Positions 47,616 through 56,177 of a stretch of 64,000 bases of DNA are shown one piece after another. Source of the DNA: Actinomadura sp. NBRC 104425. GTDB lineage: Bacteria; Actinomycetota; Actinomycetes; Streptosporangiales; Streptosporangiaceae. The stretch is from positions 1-64,000 of the forward strand of contig NZ_BSTN01000019.1 of the NCBI RefSeq assembly GCF_030269545.1. The letters are read 5' to 3'. Below the pieces are notes generated by a model that did no database searches, was not told where the DNA came from, and saw only the letters and a list, made by a program, of their open reading frames with translations. A program made the translations under genes and the position numbers. Numbering within the stretch: the stretch's first letter is position 1; every line of letters begins with the position of its first letter.

Positions 47616-48487
47616 CACGAGGCCCTCCGTCCAGCCACGTAGTCGTTCCAGGCCCAGCTCAGCGTGCGGCGCGCCAGGACCGCCAGTGCGTGCCGGCGGT
47701 AGCGGGCGGTGCCGCGCACGTCGTCGATCGGGGACGCCGCGGCGGCGGCCAGCTCGCCGAACCGCCGCGCGACCGCCGGGTCCAGCGGCCGCCGCCCCGT
47801 CCAGTCCAGCTCGGCCGACGCGAACTCCTCGGCGGCGGTGGCGCGGCGCGGCGTCGGCGCCGCCGACCCCAGCCCGGTGCCGACCCGGCGCCGCTCGGGG
47901 TGCAGCGCGACGGCGAACGAGCACACCGCGATCACCATGGCGTTGCGGGTGCCGACCTTGGCGAAGTACTGGGGGCCGCTCGCCGGGGCGATCCAGAACG
48001 CCCGGATCAGCTCGTCGTCGCGCAGCGCGTTCGCCTTGACGCCGGTGAAGAACTCCGCCGCCGGGATCATCCGCACGCCGCGCCGCGCCGACTCCACCTC
48101 GATCTCGGCGCCGCCCGCCAGCAGCGGCGGATGCCCGTCCCCGGCGGGCGAGGCCGCGCCCAGGTTCCCGCCGATCGTGCCGCGGTTGCGGATCTGCGGC
48201 GACCCCACCGTGCGGGACGCCTGCGCCAGCCCCGGCAGCCGGTCGCCCAGCTCCGCGATGAGCCGCGCGTACGGCACCCCGGCGCCGACCCGCAGCCGCC
48301 CGTCGTCGGCGACGTCCCACTCGGCCAGCTCCTTCACCGGGTTCAGGTCGAGCAGCGCCTCGGGGCGGCGCACATCGAAGTTGATCTCGACCATGACGTC
48401 CGTGCCGCCCTGGATGGGCACGGCGCCGGGCCGCTCGGCCTTGGCGGCCAGCGCGTCCGCCCAGCTCGCCGGACGCAGGAACTCCAT
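47615..48487 (-). CDS. Xanthine dehydrogenase, FAD subunit
   Basis: A 290-residue flavoprotein subunit. It starts MEFLRPASWADALAAKAERP at ATG 48487. FAD-binding motifs are PIQGGTDVMVEINF and RNRGTIGGNLGAASPAGDGH, and the C-terminal CO-dehydrogenase-flavoprotein-like domain ends WAWNDYVAGRRAS. It lies 9 bp downstream of the uricase stop and forms the three-subunit enzyme with the genes that follow. Confidence 0.94.
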   Translation of the reverse strand: MEFLRPASWADALAAKAERPGAVPIQGGTDVMVEINFDVRRPEALLDLNPVKELAEWDVADDGRLRVGAGVPYARLIAELGDRLPGLAQASRTVGSPQIRNRGTIGGNLGAASPAGDGHPPLLAGGAEIEVESARRGVRMIPAAEFFTGVKANALRDDELIRAFWIAPASGPQYFAKVGTRNAMVIAVCSFAVALHPERRRVGTGLGSAAPTPRRATAAEEFASAELDWTGRRPLDPAVARRFGELAAAAASPIDDVRGTARYRRHALAVLARRTLSWAWNDYVAGRRAS

Positions 48488-48496
48488 GCCCCTCCC

Positions 48497-49360
48497 TTAG
48501 CTCCAGGCCCCCGGCGCCGTCGGGACCGCGTCGTCCAGGACGGTGCCCTCGATCAGCCCGTACGGGCGGTCCGCGGCGAAGAAGACCTCGTTGTCGTTGT
48601 CCATGCCGAACGGCGTCAGGTCCACCGCGAAGTGATGCTTGTTCGGCATGGACAGCCGTACCTCGCAGATCTCCCCGCACTCGGCCAGCACATGCCGCCC
48701 CATCTGGTACAGCGTCTGCTGCAGCGACAGGCTGTGGGTGCCGGCGAACGCCTCCAGCAGGCACCTTCTGGCCCGCTCGTACGACCGCCCCCATGCGGCG
48801 TCGGTGCCCCGGTGCCGCCAGCGCGCCGTCACCGACGTCGCCAGGATCCGGTCGCGGGTGGGTTCCAGGGTGGTGTACTCGTCGCGGATGAACCCGTGGA
48901 ACTCGCTGCCGGTGGAGTTGAGAACCACCAGGTCCGTCAGCCCCGACACCACCGACTCGCGCCCGCCCGGCCCGTCGCTGTGGACGAGCGCCGTCCTGAC
49001 CTCCCGGCCCGACCTGACGAACGAGTGGGGGCCCTGGCGCTCCCAGGCGTACTCTGCGATCTCGACCCGGGCGTGCCGGATGGTCGGCTGCGAGGCGACG
49101 AAGTGCCGGGCCAGCAGCAGCCCGAACTCCTCGATCTCCCCGACGCCGTGCTTGCGGGCGAAGGCGAACACGGTGTTCTTCTGCGAGTCCGTCGGCAGGA
49201 CCGCCGAGTTGTCGCCCGTCAGGTGCACCGCGTCCATGTCCCCCGACAGCGAGATGCTGACGTTGAGGTCCCTGAGGTGATGCGTCTCGCCGTCCCTGCT
49301 GACGTGGACGACCCGCGTCTCGGCCTTGCCGTACCGGTTCGGCCCCAGAACGATCGCCAC
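48497..49360 (-). CDS. Urate oxidase (cofactor-independent uricase)
   Basis: A 287-residue T-fold enzyme oxidising urate to 5-hydroxyisourate. Landmarks are the N-terminal GPNRYGKAETRVVHVSRDG with the catalytic Lys, SVLPTD-type residues NSAVLPTDSQKNTVFAFARK with the conserved Thr, VVLNSTGSEFHGFIRDEYTT, and MPNKHHFAVDLTPFGMDNDN. GTG 49360 follows gggaggaggg by 7 bases. Its product would normally go to HIU hydrolase, which is not encoded here. The OHCU decarboxylase gene is directly upstream by 4 bp. Confidence 0.95.
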   Translation of the reverse strand: MAIVLGPNRYGKAETRVVHVSRDGETHHLRDLNVSISLSGDMDAVHLTGDNSAVLPTDSQKNTVFAFARKHGVGEIEEFGLLLARHFVASQPTIRHARVEIAEYAWERQGPHSFVRSGREVRTALVHSDGPGGRESVVSGLTDLVVLNSTGSEFHGFIRDEYTTLEPTRDRILATSVTARWRHRGTDAAWGRSYERARRCLLEAFAGTHSLSLQQTLYQMGRHVLAECGEICEVRLSMPNKHHFAVDLTPFGMDNDNEVFFAADRPYGLIEGTVLDDAVPTAPGAWS

Positions 49361-49364
49361 CGGC

Positions 49365-49871
49365 CTACCCTCCTCCCAGCAGCTTCGCCAGCCGCAACTC
49401 GGTGATCTTCGCCAGCTCGTCGCGGACCACCGCCCGCTCGGACTCGGGGTCGTTGGCCAGCCGGGTGCGCAGCGCAGCCAGCATCTCCGCCGCGCTGCGC
49501 CCCGTCGCGCAGATCAGGAACACGTGCCCGAACCGCCGCTCGTACTCCCGGTTGCCTTCGACGAGAGCGGCCTTCAGATCGTCGTCGGCGCCCGCCATCC
49601 CGGCCTGCTCGTTGCGCGACCAGGCCGCTTCCCGCGACGCACCGCCCGCGCGCTCGCCGATCCGGGGATGGGCCCGCAGCGCCTCCTCGATGTCGCCCCA
49701 TTCCAGGCCGTCCATCGCGTCGGCGGTGGCCGCCCACAGCGCCGCCCGGTCGGCGAACGGCCGCTTCGCCGCCACCTGCGCCGCCCACCGCCGCGAGGCG
49801 CAGCACGTGCGCAGCTCGGCCTCCGCCTCCGCCCGGGGCAGCCCGTTCAACCGCCGCAGACCAGGATCCAC
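49365..49871 (-). CDS. OHCU decarboxylase
   Basis: A 168-residue helical protein of the 2-oxo-4-hydroxy-4-carboxy-5-ureidoimidazoline decarboxylase family, which makes S-allantoin. Motifs are LRRLNGLPRAEAEAELRTCC, AHPRIGERAGG with the catalytic His, SRNEQAGMAG, and NREYERRFGHVFLICATGRS. GTG 49871 is preferred to GTG 49877 because gggagg is then 5 bases upstream. It is the first gene of the purine operon, whose promoter must lie in the short gap before the monooxygenase remnant. Confidence 0.92.
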   Translation of the reverse strand: MDPGLRRLNGLPRAEAEAELRTCCASRRWAAQVAAKRPFADRAALWAATADAMDGLEWGDIEEALRAHPRIGERAGGASREAAWSRNEQAGMAGADDDLKAALVEGNREYERRFGHVFLICATGRSAAEMLAALRTRLANDPESERAVVRDELAKITELRLAKLLGGG

Positions 49872-50002
49872 CGGCACCTCCCGACGTGTGGGTGCTGTCC
49901 CCCGAGTACACACACCTCATGCCGCCGGGTCGAGATCCGGTTCCCCCGAACACCGCCGCCGCCTCGCACCGGAATTCGTACGTTTCTACAAACCGCGGAG
50001 CG

Positions 50003-50312
50003 TTAGGCGTGCCACAGGGCGACGATCGGCCGGGTGGCCAGCCGGGAGGGTACGGCGCGCAGCATCGCGTCGCGCAGCCACGCGGCGGCGCCGGTCTGGG
50101 AGGTCAGCCGCGACTGCCGGCCGCCGCCCGCATCATGCGGTTGGCGCTGGGCCTGCGTTCGGCGTCGTCGCGCAGGAGACGTCGGACGACGTCCCCCGGC
50201 TCGGCTCCGGCCAGGTGGCGGGTCAGCGCGGCCGCATCCTGGAACGCCTGGCCGGCGCCCTGGCCGAGGTCGGGCGGCATGGCGTGCGCAGCATCGCCGA
50301 GGTGAAGCTTAT
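50003..50312 (-). pseudogene. C-terminal remnant of an FAD-dependent monooxygenase, frameshifted
   Basis: Reading leftward, one frame encodes the flavin-binding hallmark LHLGDAAHAMPPDLGQGAGQ followed by AFQDAAALTRHLAGAEP and RLLRDDAERRPSANRMM, then hits a stop near 50104. The adjacent frame continues the same protein (SQTGAAAWLRDAMLRAVPSR, ending IVALWHA) to TAA at 50003-50005. The upstream two-thirds of the gene, including the GxGxxG motif, is missing beyond about 50312. It is a decayed fragment with at least one frameshift near 50105-50125. Confidence 0.8.
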
Positions 50313-50444
50313 AGTAATTGAGTAGTAACGTACAGTATGCATCCAGTTGGCGGGCGCCTGCGATGCACCCATATCCGGTGCCCAGGGCGCTGGACACGGT
50401 TCGGGAGGGTGGGGCCTGGTCGTGGAGGGTCTGGTGGGGGAAAG

Positions 50445-50458
50445 TGGAACAGGTTACA
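50445..50458. promoter_or_regulatory. KstR-type operator before fadA5
   Basis: TGGAACAGGTTACA matches TnnAACnnGTTnnA at every fixed position. It lies 46 bp upstream of the fadA5 ATG, where a repressor would block transcription. Confidence 0.78.
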
Positions 50459-50504
50459 GTCTGGGTGAATCCGGTTCGGGACGTTGCGTCTGGGAGGCAC
50501 CGCT

Positions 50505-51665
50505 ATGGGCAGGCCGGTGATAGTCGAGGCGGTGCGCACGCCGCTGGGCAAGCGCAACGGGTGGCTGGCGGGGCTCAAGGCGCAGGCCGTCCTGGCGCAC
50601 GTGCTCAGGGCGGTCGTGGAGCGGGCGGAGGTGGACGCGGCCGAGGTGGAGGAGGTCTTCGCCGGGTGCGTCACGCAGGCCGGCGAGCAGGGCGGCCATG
50701 TGGGCCGGTACGCCTGGCTGTACGCGGGGCTGCCATGGCAGACGGGTGTCACGACCATCGACGCGCAGTGCGGGTCGGCGCAGCAGGCGGTGCACCTGGC
50801 GGCGGCGCAGATCGCGGCGGGCACCGTGGACGTGGCGATCGGGTGCGGCGTGGAGGTGATGAGCCGGTCTCCGCTAGGCAGCAACGTGCTGCCCGCCAAG
50901 CCGCGTCCGGACGACTGGTCGATCGACATGCCGAACCAGTTCGAGGCCGCCGAGCGGATCGCGCGGCGGCGCGGGCTGACGCGGGACGACCTGGACGCGT
51001 TCGGGGTCCGCTCCCAGCAACGGGCCGCCAAGGCATGGGCGGACGGCCGCTTCGACAGGGAGATCGCCCCGATCGACGCGCCCGTGCTGGACGAGAACGG
51101 GCAGCCCACCGGGCAGACGCGCACGGTCACCCGCGACCAGGGGCTCAGGGAGACGACGCGCGAGGGGCTGGCCCGGCTCAAGCCCGTCCTGGGCGAGGGG
51201 GCGCTGCACACGGCGGGCACGTCCTCGCAGATCTCCGACGGGGCGGCGGCCGTGCTGCTGATGTCGGAGGAGAAGGCCCAGGCGCTGGGGGTGCGTCCGC
51301 GCGCGCGCATCAGGGCCCAGGCGCTGGTGGGGGCCGAGCCGTACTACCACCTGGACGGGCCGGTGCAGTCGACCGAGCGGGTGTTGGCCCGCAGCGGGAT
51401 GACGCTCGGCGACATCGACCTGGTGGAGATCAACGAGGCGTTCGCGTCCGTGGTGCTGTCCTGGGCGTCGGTGCACCGGCCGGACATGGACAAGGTCAAT
51501 GTCAACGGCGGCGCCATCGCGCTCGGGCATCCGGTGGGCGCGACCGGGGCCCGGTTGGTCACCACGGCGCTGCACGAGCTGGAGCGCCGGGACGCCGCGA
51601 CCGCGCTGGTCACCATGTGCTGCGGCGGGGCGCTGTCCACGGCGACCGTCCTCGAACGCCTCTGA
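50505..51665 (+). CDS. fadA5: Steroid acetyl-CoA thiolase FadA5
   Basis: A 386-residue thiolase removing acetyl-CoA from the steroid side chain. ATG 50505 follows gggagg by 7 bases. It aligns throughout with mycobacterial FadA5 from memory: VIVEAVRTPLGKRNGWLAGL, the nucleophile Cys89 in DAQCGSAQQAVHLAA, SIDMPNQFEAAERIARRRGL, HTAGTSSQISDGAAAVLLMS, EPYYHLDGPVQST, NVNGGAIALGHPVGATGARL (active-site His), and the second Cys in TMCCGGALSTATV. It is separated from the main side-chain operon by 16 kb, which includes the purine genes. Confidence 0.95.
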   Translation: MGRPVIVEAVRTPLGKRNGWLAGLKAQAVLAHVLRAVVERAEVDAAEVEEVFAGCVTQAGEQGGHVGRYAWLYAGLPWQTGVTTIDAQCGSAQQAVHLAAAQIAAGTVDVAIGCGVEVMSRSPLGSNVLPAKPRPDDWSIDMPNQFEAAERIARRRGLTRDDLDAFGVRSQQRAAKAWADGRFDREIAPIDAPVLDENGQPTGQTRTVTRDQGLRETTREGLARLKPVLGEGALHTAGTSSQISDGAAAVLLMSEEKAQALGVRPRARIRAQALVGAEPYYHLDGPVQSTERVLARSGMTLGDIDLVEINEAFASVVLSWASVHRPDMDKVNVNGGAIALGHPVGATGARLVTTALHELERRDAATALVTMCCGGALSTATVLERL

Positions 51666-51711
51666 GCCGGTGCGGCCGCAGCATCCGGGCGGGGGGCTGT
51701 AGAGCGTTCCG

Positions 51712-52183
51712 GTGCCCATCCCCGGCAATCCGCCGGCGTACACGCCGGTCTACGTGCTGGAGAGCGTGCGCGGCCCGGTGCTGGTGGACGAGAACACGAG
51801 GACGCCTGGGCGGTGCTCGGCGAGGGGCTCGGCGACTTCCTGGCGTCGCTGCGCCGTGTCGCCGGGCTGCCCGCGGCCGAGCGTGCCGGAGGTGCTGCCC
51901 GCCCAGCAGTCCCGCTTCACCGGCCTGGCGGAACGCGCCCGCGCGATCATCGGGCACCACGAGGACCGGCTCGCCGAGGTCGCCGCTGCTGGGCGCCGAG
52001 CCGGTGACGCTGTGGCAGGTCGCGGCGGGCCTGCACCGGCGTTCGCCATGGGAGGCGATGGGCTTGGCGGACCGGGAGATGGCCGCGGGCGAGGCGGCTG
52101 CGCACCTGCGCACCCTGGAGCGGCGCGGGGTGGCCCGGCGGGACGGGGCGGACGCCCCGATCCGGTTCGTCCGCGCCGCCTGA
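51712..52183 (+). pseudogene. Decayed metallo-beta-lactamase-fold hydrolase gene
   Basis: Three reading frames hold consecutive parts of one MBL-fold protein. The start is VPIPGNPPAYTPVYVLESVR (GTG 51712), then DAWAVLGEGLGDFLASLRRV in another frame, then VLPAQQSRFTGLAERARAII, and finally LLGAEPVTLWQVAAGLHRRS and a winged-helix end IRFVRAA with stop at 52183. The central HxHxDH metal-binding segment is missing. At least two frameshifts and an internal deletion inactivate it. It sits just after fadA5. Confidence 0.75.
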
Positions 52184-52267
52184 TTCGCCCGACCTGAGCA
52201 CCGCCGAGGTTCCCTCTGCGCGGCGACGTGCCCGGATGCGACGCGACTCTCTTCCGTGAGACGCTTG

Positions 52268-52285
52268 ATGAGACTCCCGTCTCAT
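52268..52285. promoter_or_regulatory. Inverted repeat ATGAGAC-N4-GTCTCAT
   Basis: Perfect 7-bp arms with a 4-base spacer lie 2 bp upstream of the KstR-type palindrome and 111 bp before the P450 ATG. This could be a second operator, or a small terminator for read-through from the decayed MBL gene. Confidence 0.5.
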
Positions 52286-52287
52286 GT

Positions 52288-52301
52288 TAGAACCGGTTCT
52301 A
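52288..52301. promoter_or_regulatory. KstR-type operator before the P450 gene
   Basis: TAGAACCGGTTCTA is a perfect 14-bp palindrome and a full match to TnnAACnnGTTnnA. It lies 95 bp before the P450 start codon. Confidence 0.82.
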
Positions 52302-52396
52302 GCCAGCAAACCAAGCAAGCGTTCGATCATGGGTGTGGCCGGCGTCCCCGCGACGGCGCCCGCCGCCCCACCCCGACACCCGCTCCGAGGACGGCC

Positions 52397-53632
52397 ATGG
52401 CCCCTGAGATCAACGTCATCGATCCCGGCGTCTACGAGAACGGCGGAGTCCCGCACGAGCAGTTCGCCTGGCTGCGCGCGAACGACCCGGTGCACTGGCA
52501 TCCCGACCCCTACGAGGGGGTGCCGGGGTTCTGGGCGATCACCCGGCACGCGGACGTGGTGCACGTCTCGCGGCATCCGGAGCTGTTCTCCTCGCACACG
52601 CGCACCGCGATGTTCGAGGAGTTCACCGACGAGGACATCGCCCTGTACGGGACGATGATGCTGTTCCAGGACCCGCCGGACCACACCCGGCTGCGCGCCA
52701 TGGTCAACCGCGGCTTCACCCCGCGCATGATCGGCAAGCTGGAGCAGCACATCCGGGACGTCTGCCACCGGCTCATCGACGAGGCGGTGCCGCTCGGCGA
52801 GTGCGACTTCGTCGAGCACTTCGCCGCGCCGCTGCCGCTGTACACGATCTGCGAGCTGCTCGGCGCGCCGCTGGAGGAGCGCAAGCAGATCTTCTACTGG
52901 TCCAACAAGCTGGTGGCCTTCAACGACCCCGAGTTCATCGGCGACCGCTCCGACAGCATCCGGTACGCCGCCGAGTTCCTGGCCTGGGCGGCCGAGCTGG
53001 CCGAAAAACGCGAGTCCGATCCGCGCGACGACATCGTCACCAAGCTGCTGCAGCCCGCGCCGGACGGCAGCCGGCTGAGCCTGTCGGAGTTCCAAATGTT
53101 CGTGCTCATGCTGTCGATCGCCGGGAACGAGACCACGCGCACCGCCACCGCGGGCGGCATGCAGGCGTTCTTCGAGCGGCCCGAGCAGTGGGAGCGGCTG
53201 AAGGCCGACCGGAGCCTGCTGCCGTCGGCGGTGGAGGAGATCGTCCGCTGGGTGTCACCGATCAACCAATTCCGCCGCACCGCCACCACCGACACCGAAG
53301 TCGGCGGCAAGACGATCCGCGCCGGCGACAAGGTGGTGCTGTTCTACCCGTCGGCGAACCGGGACGAGGCGGTGTTCGACGACCCGTTCGCCTTCGACAT
53401 CGGCCGCGACCCCAACCCGCACCTGGGCTTCGGCGGCGGCGGACCGCACTACTGCCTGGGCACCCACCTGGCCCGGATGAACCTGAAGATCATCTTCGAG
53501 ACGATCCTGGACCGGGTGCCCGACATCGCCCCGGCGGGCGAACCGCGCCGGCTGCGGTCCAACTTCATCAACGGCTACAAGGAGCTGCCCGTCCGCTTCA
53601 CTCCCCGCCCCGCCGCAACGCCTAGGAAGTGA
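52397..53632 (+). CDS. Cytochrome P450, CYP124/125/142-like steroid side-chain hydroxylase
   Basis: A 411-residue bacterial P450. ATG 52397 is used, with gagg 6 bases upstream. The I-helix oxygen motif is AGNETTR, the K-helix is VEEIVRW, and the heme loop is FGGGGPHYCLGTHLAR with Cys353. N-terminal and C-terminal blocks (SRHPELFSSHTRTAMFEEFT, QDPPDHTRLRAMVNRGFTPR, DPNPHLGFGGGG, FINGYKELPVRF) resemble the mycobacterial P450s that oxidise the terminal carbon of the cholesterol side chain. The KstR-type operator and neighbouring fadA5 support that substrate. The exact CYP family cannot be set by eye. Confidence 0.9.
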   Translation: MAPEINVIDPGVYENGGVPHEQFAWLRANDPVHWHPDPYEGVPGFWAITRHADVVHVSRHPELFSSHTRTAMFEEFTDEDIALYGTMMLFQDPPDHTRLRAMVNRGFTPRMIGKLEQHIRDVCHRLIDEAVPLGECDFVEHFAAPLPLYTICELLGAPLEERKQIFYWSNKLVAFNDPEFIGDRSDSIRYAAEFLAWAAELAEKRESDPRDDIVTKLLQPAPDGSRLSLSEFQMFVLMLSIAGNETTRTATAGGMQAFFERPEQWERLKADRSLLPSAVEEIVRWVSPINQFRRTATTDTEVGGKTIRAGDKVVLFYPSANRDEAVFDDPFAFDIGRDPNPHLGFGGGGPHYCLGTHLARMNLKIIFETILDRVPDIAPAGEPRRLRSNFINGYKELPVRFTPRPAATPRK

Positions 53633-53979
53633 CGGGCGCCCCGGCATCGATCCGGCCCGATCCCGGCGCCCACGTGCCCGCCGGCAACCCGCACCGGCGC
53701 CCGATGCGCCCGTCTCGCCCGCTTGGAGCCGGATGTGCTCTTCGAAACGCTCTTGGACGCTATGCCTAATACTGAACCGTCCGGTAACCTCCGCAGACTA
53801 AGGTCTAGTTCAACAAACGGGATAAAGGAGATGCCGGTCCGGGTTCGCGAGGTTCGCGAGGTCCAGGAGGCGTCGGCGCGTGGCTGAGGCGGCCGCGCGG
53901 CCACGGCGCCGGCACACGGCCGAGGCATCGCCCAGGGTCCCCCCTACTGGACGGGAGTGGTGCGTGAGCAGGGGCTGGC
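53633..53979. other. 347-bp intergenic region before the glycosyltransferase
   Basis: No convincing gene is seen. The middle (53750-53825) is A+T-richer than its surroundings, as in a promoter. It is followed by aaaggag directly against an ATG at 53831 that opens only 18 codons, and by a local repeat (gttcgcgag twice). No KstR-type site was found here, so the downstream glycosyltransferase cluster is probably controlled separately. Confidence 0.5.
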
Positions 53980-55299
53980 GTGGCTGAGGCAGAGCAGGCA
54001 CCGCCCCGGGAGCAGGGCGGTCCGTTGCGCGTCGCACTGCTCTCCTACCGGAGCAAGCCGCACTGCGGCGGCCAGGGCGTGTATCTGCGCCATCTGACCC
54101 GCGAGCTGGTCGACCTGGGGCACACCGTGGAGGTCTTCTCCGGGCAGCCCTATCCGGAGCTGGACCGGGACGAGATCGTCCTGACCAAGATCCCCAGCCT
54201 GGACCTGTACCGGGACGACGATCCGTTCCGCACCCCGGCGCTCGGCGAGTTCCGCGACTGGATCGACGTGCTGGAGTTCGCCCACATGCGCACCGGCGGC
54301 TTCCCCGAGCCGCTGACCTTCAGCCTGCGGATGCTGCGCGAGCTGCGGCGCCGCCGCGGCGACTTCGACGTGGCGCACGACAACCAGGTGCTCGGCCTGG
54401 GCAACCTCGGCATCCCCCGGCTGGGCCTGCCGCTGGTCACCAGCATCCACCACCCGATCAGCGTGGACCGGCGGATCGAGCTGGAGGCGGCGCACGGCTG
54501 GCTGGAGCGGTTCGGCAAGCGCCGATGGTACGGCTTCGTGGCGATGCAGGCGCAGGTGGCGCGGCGGGTCGGGCCGGTGCTGACCGTCTCGGAGTCCTCC
54601 AAGGTGGACATCGTCAAGGACTTCCGGGTCGATCCGCGCGACATCGAGATCCTGCCGCTGGGCGTGGACACCCGGATCTTCCACCCGCGCGGCCCGCGGG
54701 TGCCCGGCCGGATCGTGGCGATGGCCAGCGCGGACGCGCCGATCAAGGGCGTGGACGTGCTGCTGCGCGCGGTCGCCAAGGTCGCCACCGAACGCGACGT
54801 GCACGTGGTCGTGGTCAGCCGCCCGCAGCCGGACGGCCCCACCGAGCGGCTGGTGCGGGAGCTGGCGCTGGGCGAGCGGGTGCGGTTCGTCAGCGGCATC
54901 GGCGACCAGGAGCTGGGCGAGCTGCTGGCGTCCGCCGAGATCGCGGTGGTGCCGTCCCGGTACGAGGGGTTCTCGCTGCCCGCCGTCGAGCACATGGCGT
55001 CCGGGACGCCGCTGGTGGCCAGCCGCGCCGGGGCGCTGCCGGAGGTGGTCGGCGACGCGGCCGTGCTGGTGCAGCCGGGCGACGACGAGGAGCTGGCCGC
55101 CACGCTGCGCCGCCTGCACGACTCGCCCGCCGAGCGCGCCCGGCTGTCCGAGGCGGCGCTGGCGCGGGTGCGCGAGCGGTTCGCCTGGCGGGCGGTGGCG
55201 CAGGCGACGGTGGAGCACTACCGCGCCGCGATCCGCCAGCACCGCTACCTGCGGCTGGCCGCCGCCGCGCGCCGCCGCGACAGACGCCGGCGGCGGTAG
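53980..55299 (+). CDS. Glycosyltransferase family 4
   Basis: A 439-residue GT-B-fold enzyme. The N-terminal domain opens LRVALLSYRSKPHCGGQGVY with the acceptor-side glycine loop. The C-terminal nucleotide-sugar domain shows ILPLGVDTRIFHPRGP, the EX7E-like region VVPSRYEGFSLPAVEHMASG and TPLVASRAGALPEVVGDAAV. The tail is highly basic (RRRDRRRRR). GTG 53980 has a weak ribosome binding site. It begins a three-gene set (glycosyltransferase, methyltransferase, prenyltransferase-like protein) found together in other actinomycetes as far as I recall. The product of the set is not known to me. Confidence 0.88.
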   Translation: MAEAEQAPPREQGGPLRVALLSYRSKPHCGGQGVYLRHLTRELVDLGHTVEVFSGQPYPELDRDEIVLTKIPSLDLYRDDDPFRTPALGEFRDWIDVLEFAHMRTGGFPEPLTFSLRMLRELRRRRGDFDVAHDNQVLGLGNLGIPRLGLPLVTSIHHPISVDRRIELEAAHGWLERFGKRRWYGFVAMQAQVARRVGPVLTVSESSKVDIVKDFRVDPRDIEILPLGVDTRIFHPRGPRVPGRIVAMASADAPIKGVDVLLRAVAKVATERDVHVVVVSRPQPDGPTERLVRELALGERVRFVSGIGDQELGELLASAEIAVVPSRYEGFSLPAVEHMASGTPLVASRAGALPEVVGDAAVLVQPGDDEELAATLRRLHDSPAERARLSEAALARVRERFAWRAVAQATVEHYRAAIRQHRYLRLAAAARRRDRRRRR

Positions 55300-55382
55300 C
55301 CGGCGCCCGTCCGGGCCCGCACACCGACTGAGGGACGGCCGCGCGCGGTCCCCCGTACGGAAGGAGCACGACCCTGCTGACC

Positions 55383-56177
55383 GTGGATTTCCAGCGGTTC
55401 CGCGTCACCCCCGGAGAACGGGTGCTGGACATGGGATGCGGCGCCGGACGGCACGCGTTCGAGCTGTACCGGCGCGGGGCGCACGTCGTCGCCTTCGACC
55501 TGGACGCCGACGAACTGGCCGGGGTGGAGAAGATGTTCGGCGCGATGCGCCTGGCGGGCGAGGCGCCCGAGGGCGCCACCGCGCGGACCGTCCAGGGCGA
55601 CGCCCTCGACATGCCCTTCCCCGACGACCACTTCGACAAGATCATCGCGTCGGAGGTGCTGGAGCACATCCCCGACGACATGCGCGCCATGCGCGAGCTG
55701 CTGCGGGTGCTCAAGCCCGGCGGGCACCTGGCCGTCACGGTGCCGGCGTGGCTGCCCGAGCGGATCTGCTGGGCGCTGTCGGAGGACTACCACACCGCTC
55801 CCGGCGGGCACGTGCGCATCTACACCCGCGCCGAGCTGGAGGCCAAGCTGAAGGCCACCGGTTTCCGGGTGCACGGCCACCACCACGCGCACGGCCTGCA
55901 CTCCCCCTACTGGTGGATCAAGTGCGCGGTGGGCGTGAACAACGACGACCACCCGCTGGCCAAGGCCTACCACCAGCTGCTGGTGTGGGACATCATGAAG
56001 CGGCCGCTGCCGACCCGGCTGGCCGAGCGCGTGCTGAACCCGCTGATCGGCAAGAGCGTCGTCGTCTACTTCACCAAGCCCGCCGACCAGGGCTCCGCGG
56101 CGGCGGACGGTGCGCGAGGCGGCGCCGGCAGGGTCTCCGGCGAGGACGCCGGTCGGGAGACCGCCGATGCCGTCTGA
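55383..56177 (+). CDS. Class I SAM-dependent methyltransferase
   Basis: A 264-residue Rossmann methyltransferase. Motif I is VLDMGCGAGRHAFELYRRGA, the acidic ribose ligand is in VVAFDLDADELAG, and motifs II/III are FDKIIASEVLEHIPDDMRAM and LRVLKPGGHLAVTVPAWLPE. The C-terminal cap is His-rich (VHGHHHAHGLHSPYWWIKCA). GTG 55383 lies 16 bases after aaggag (55361-55366). An in-frame CTG at 55374 has ideal 7-base spacing and would give MLLTVDF, close to the MLTVDF start I expect for relatives, so the true start may be CTG. It overlaps the next gene by 11 bp. Confidence 0.88.
   Translation: MDFQRFRVTPGERVLDMGCGAGRHAFELYRRGAHVVAFDLDADELAGVEKMFGAMRLAGEAPEGATARTVQGDALDMPFPDDHFDKIIASEVLEHIPDDMRAMRELLRVLKPGGHLAVTVPAWLPERICWALSEDYHTAPGGHVRIYTRAELEAKLKATGFRVHGHHHAHGLHSPYWWIKCAVGVNNDDHPLAKAYHQLLVWDIMKRPLPTRLAERVLNPLIGKSVVVYFTKPADQGSAAADGARGGAGRVSGEDAGRETADAV

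Noticed and set aside
53831..53884. An 18-codon ORF directly after aaaggag
   Set aside because: There is no spacing between the ribosome binding site and ATG, and the product is a short Arg/Glu/Val repeat with no family pattern. It was kept only as a note in the intergenic entry.
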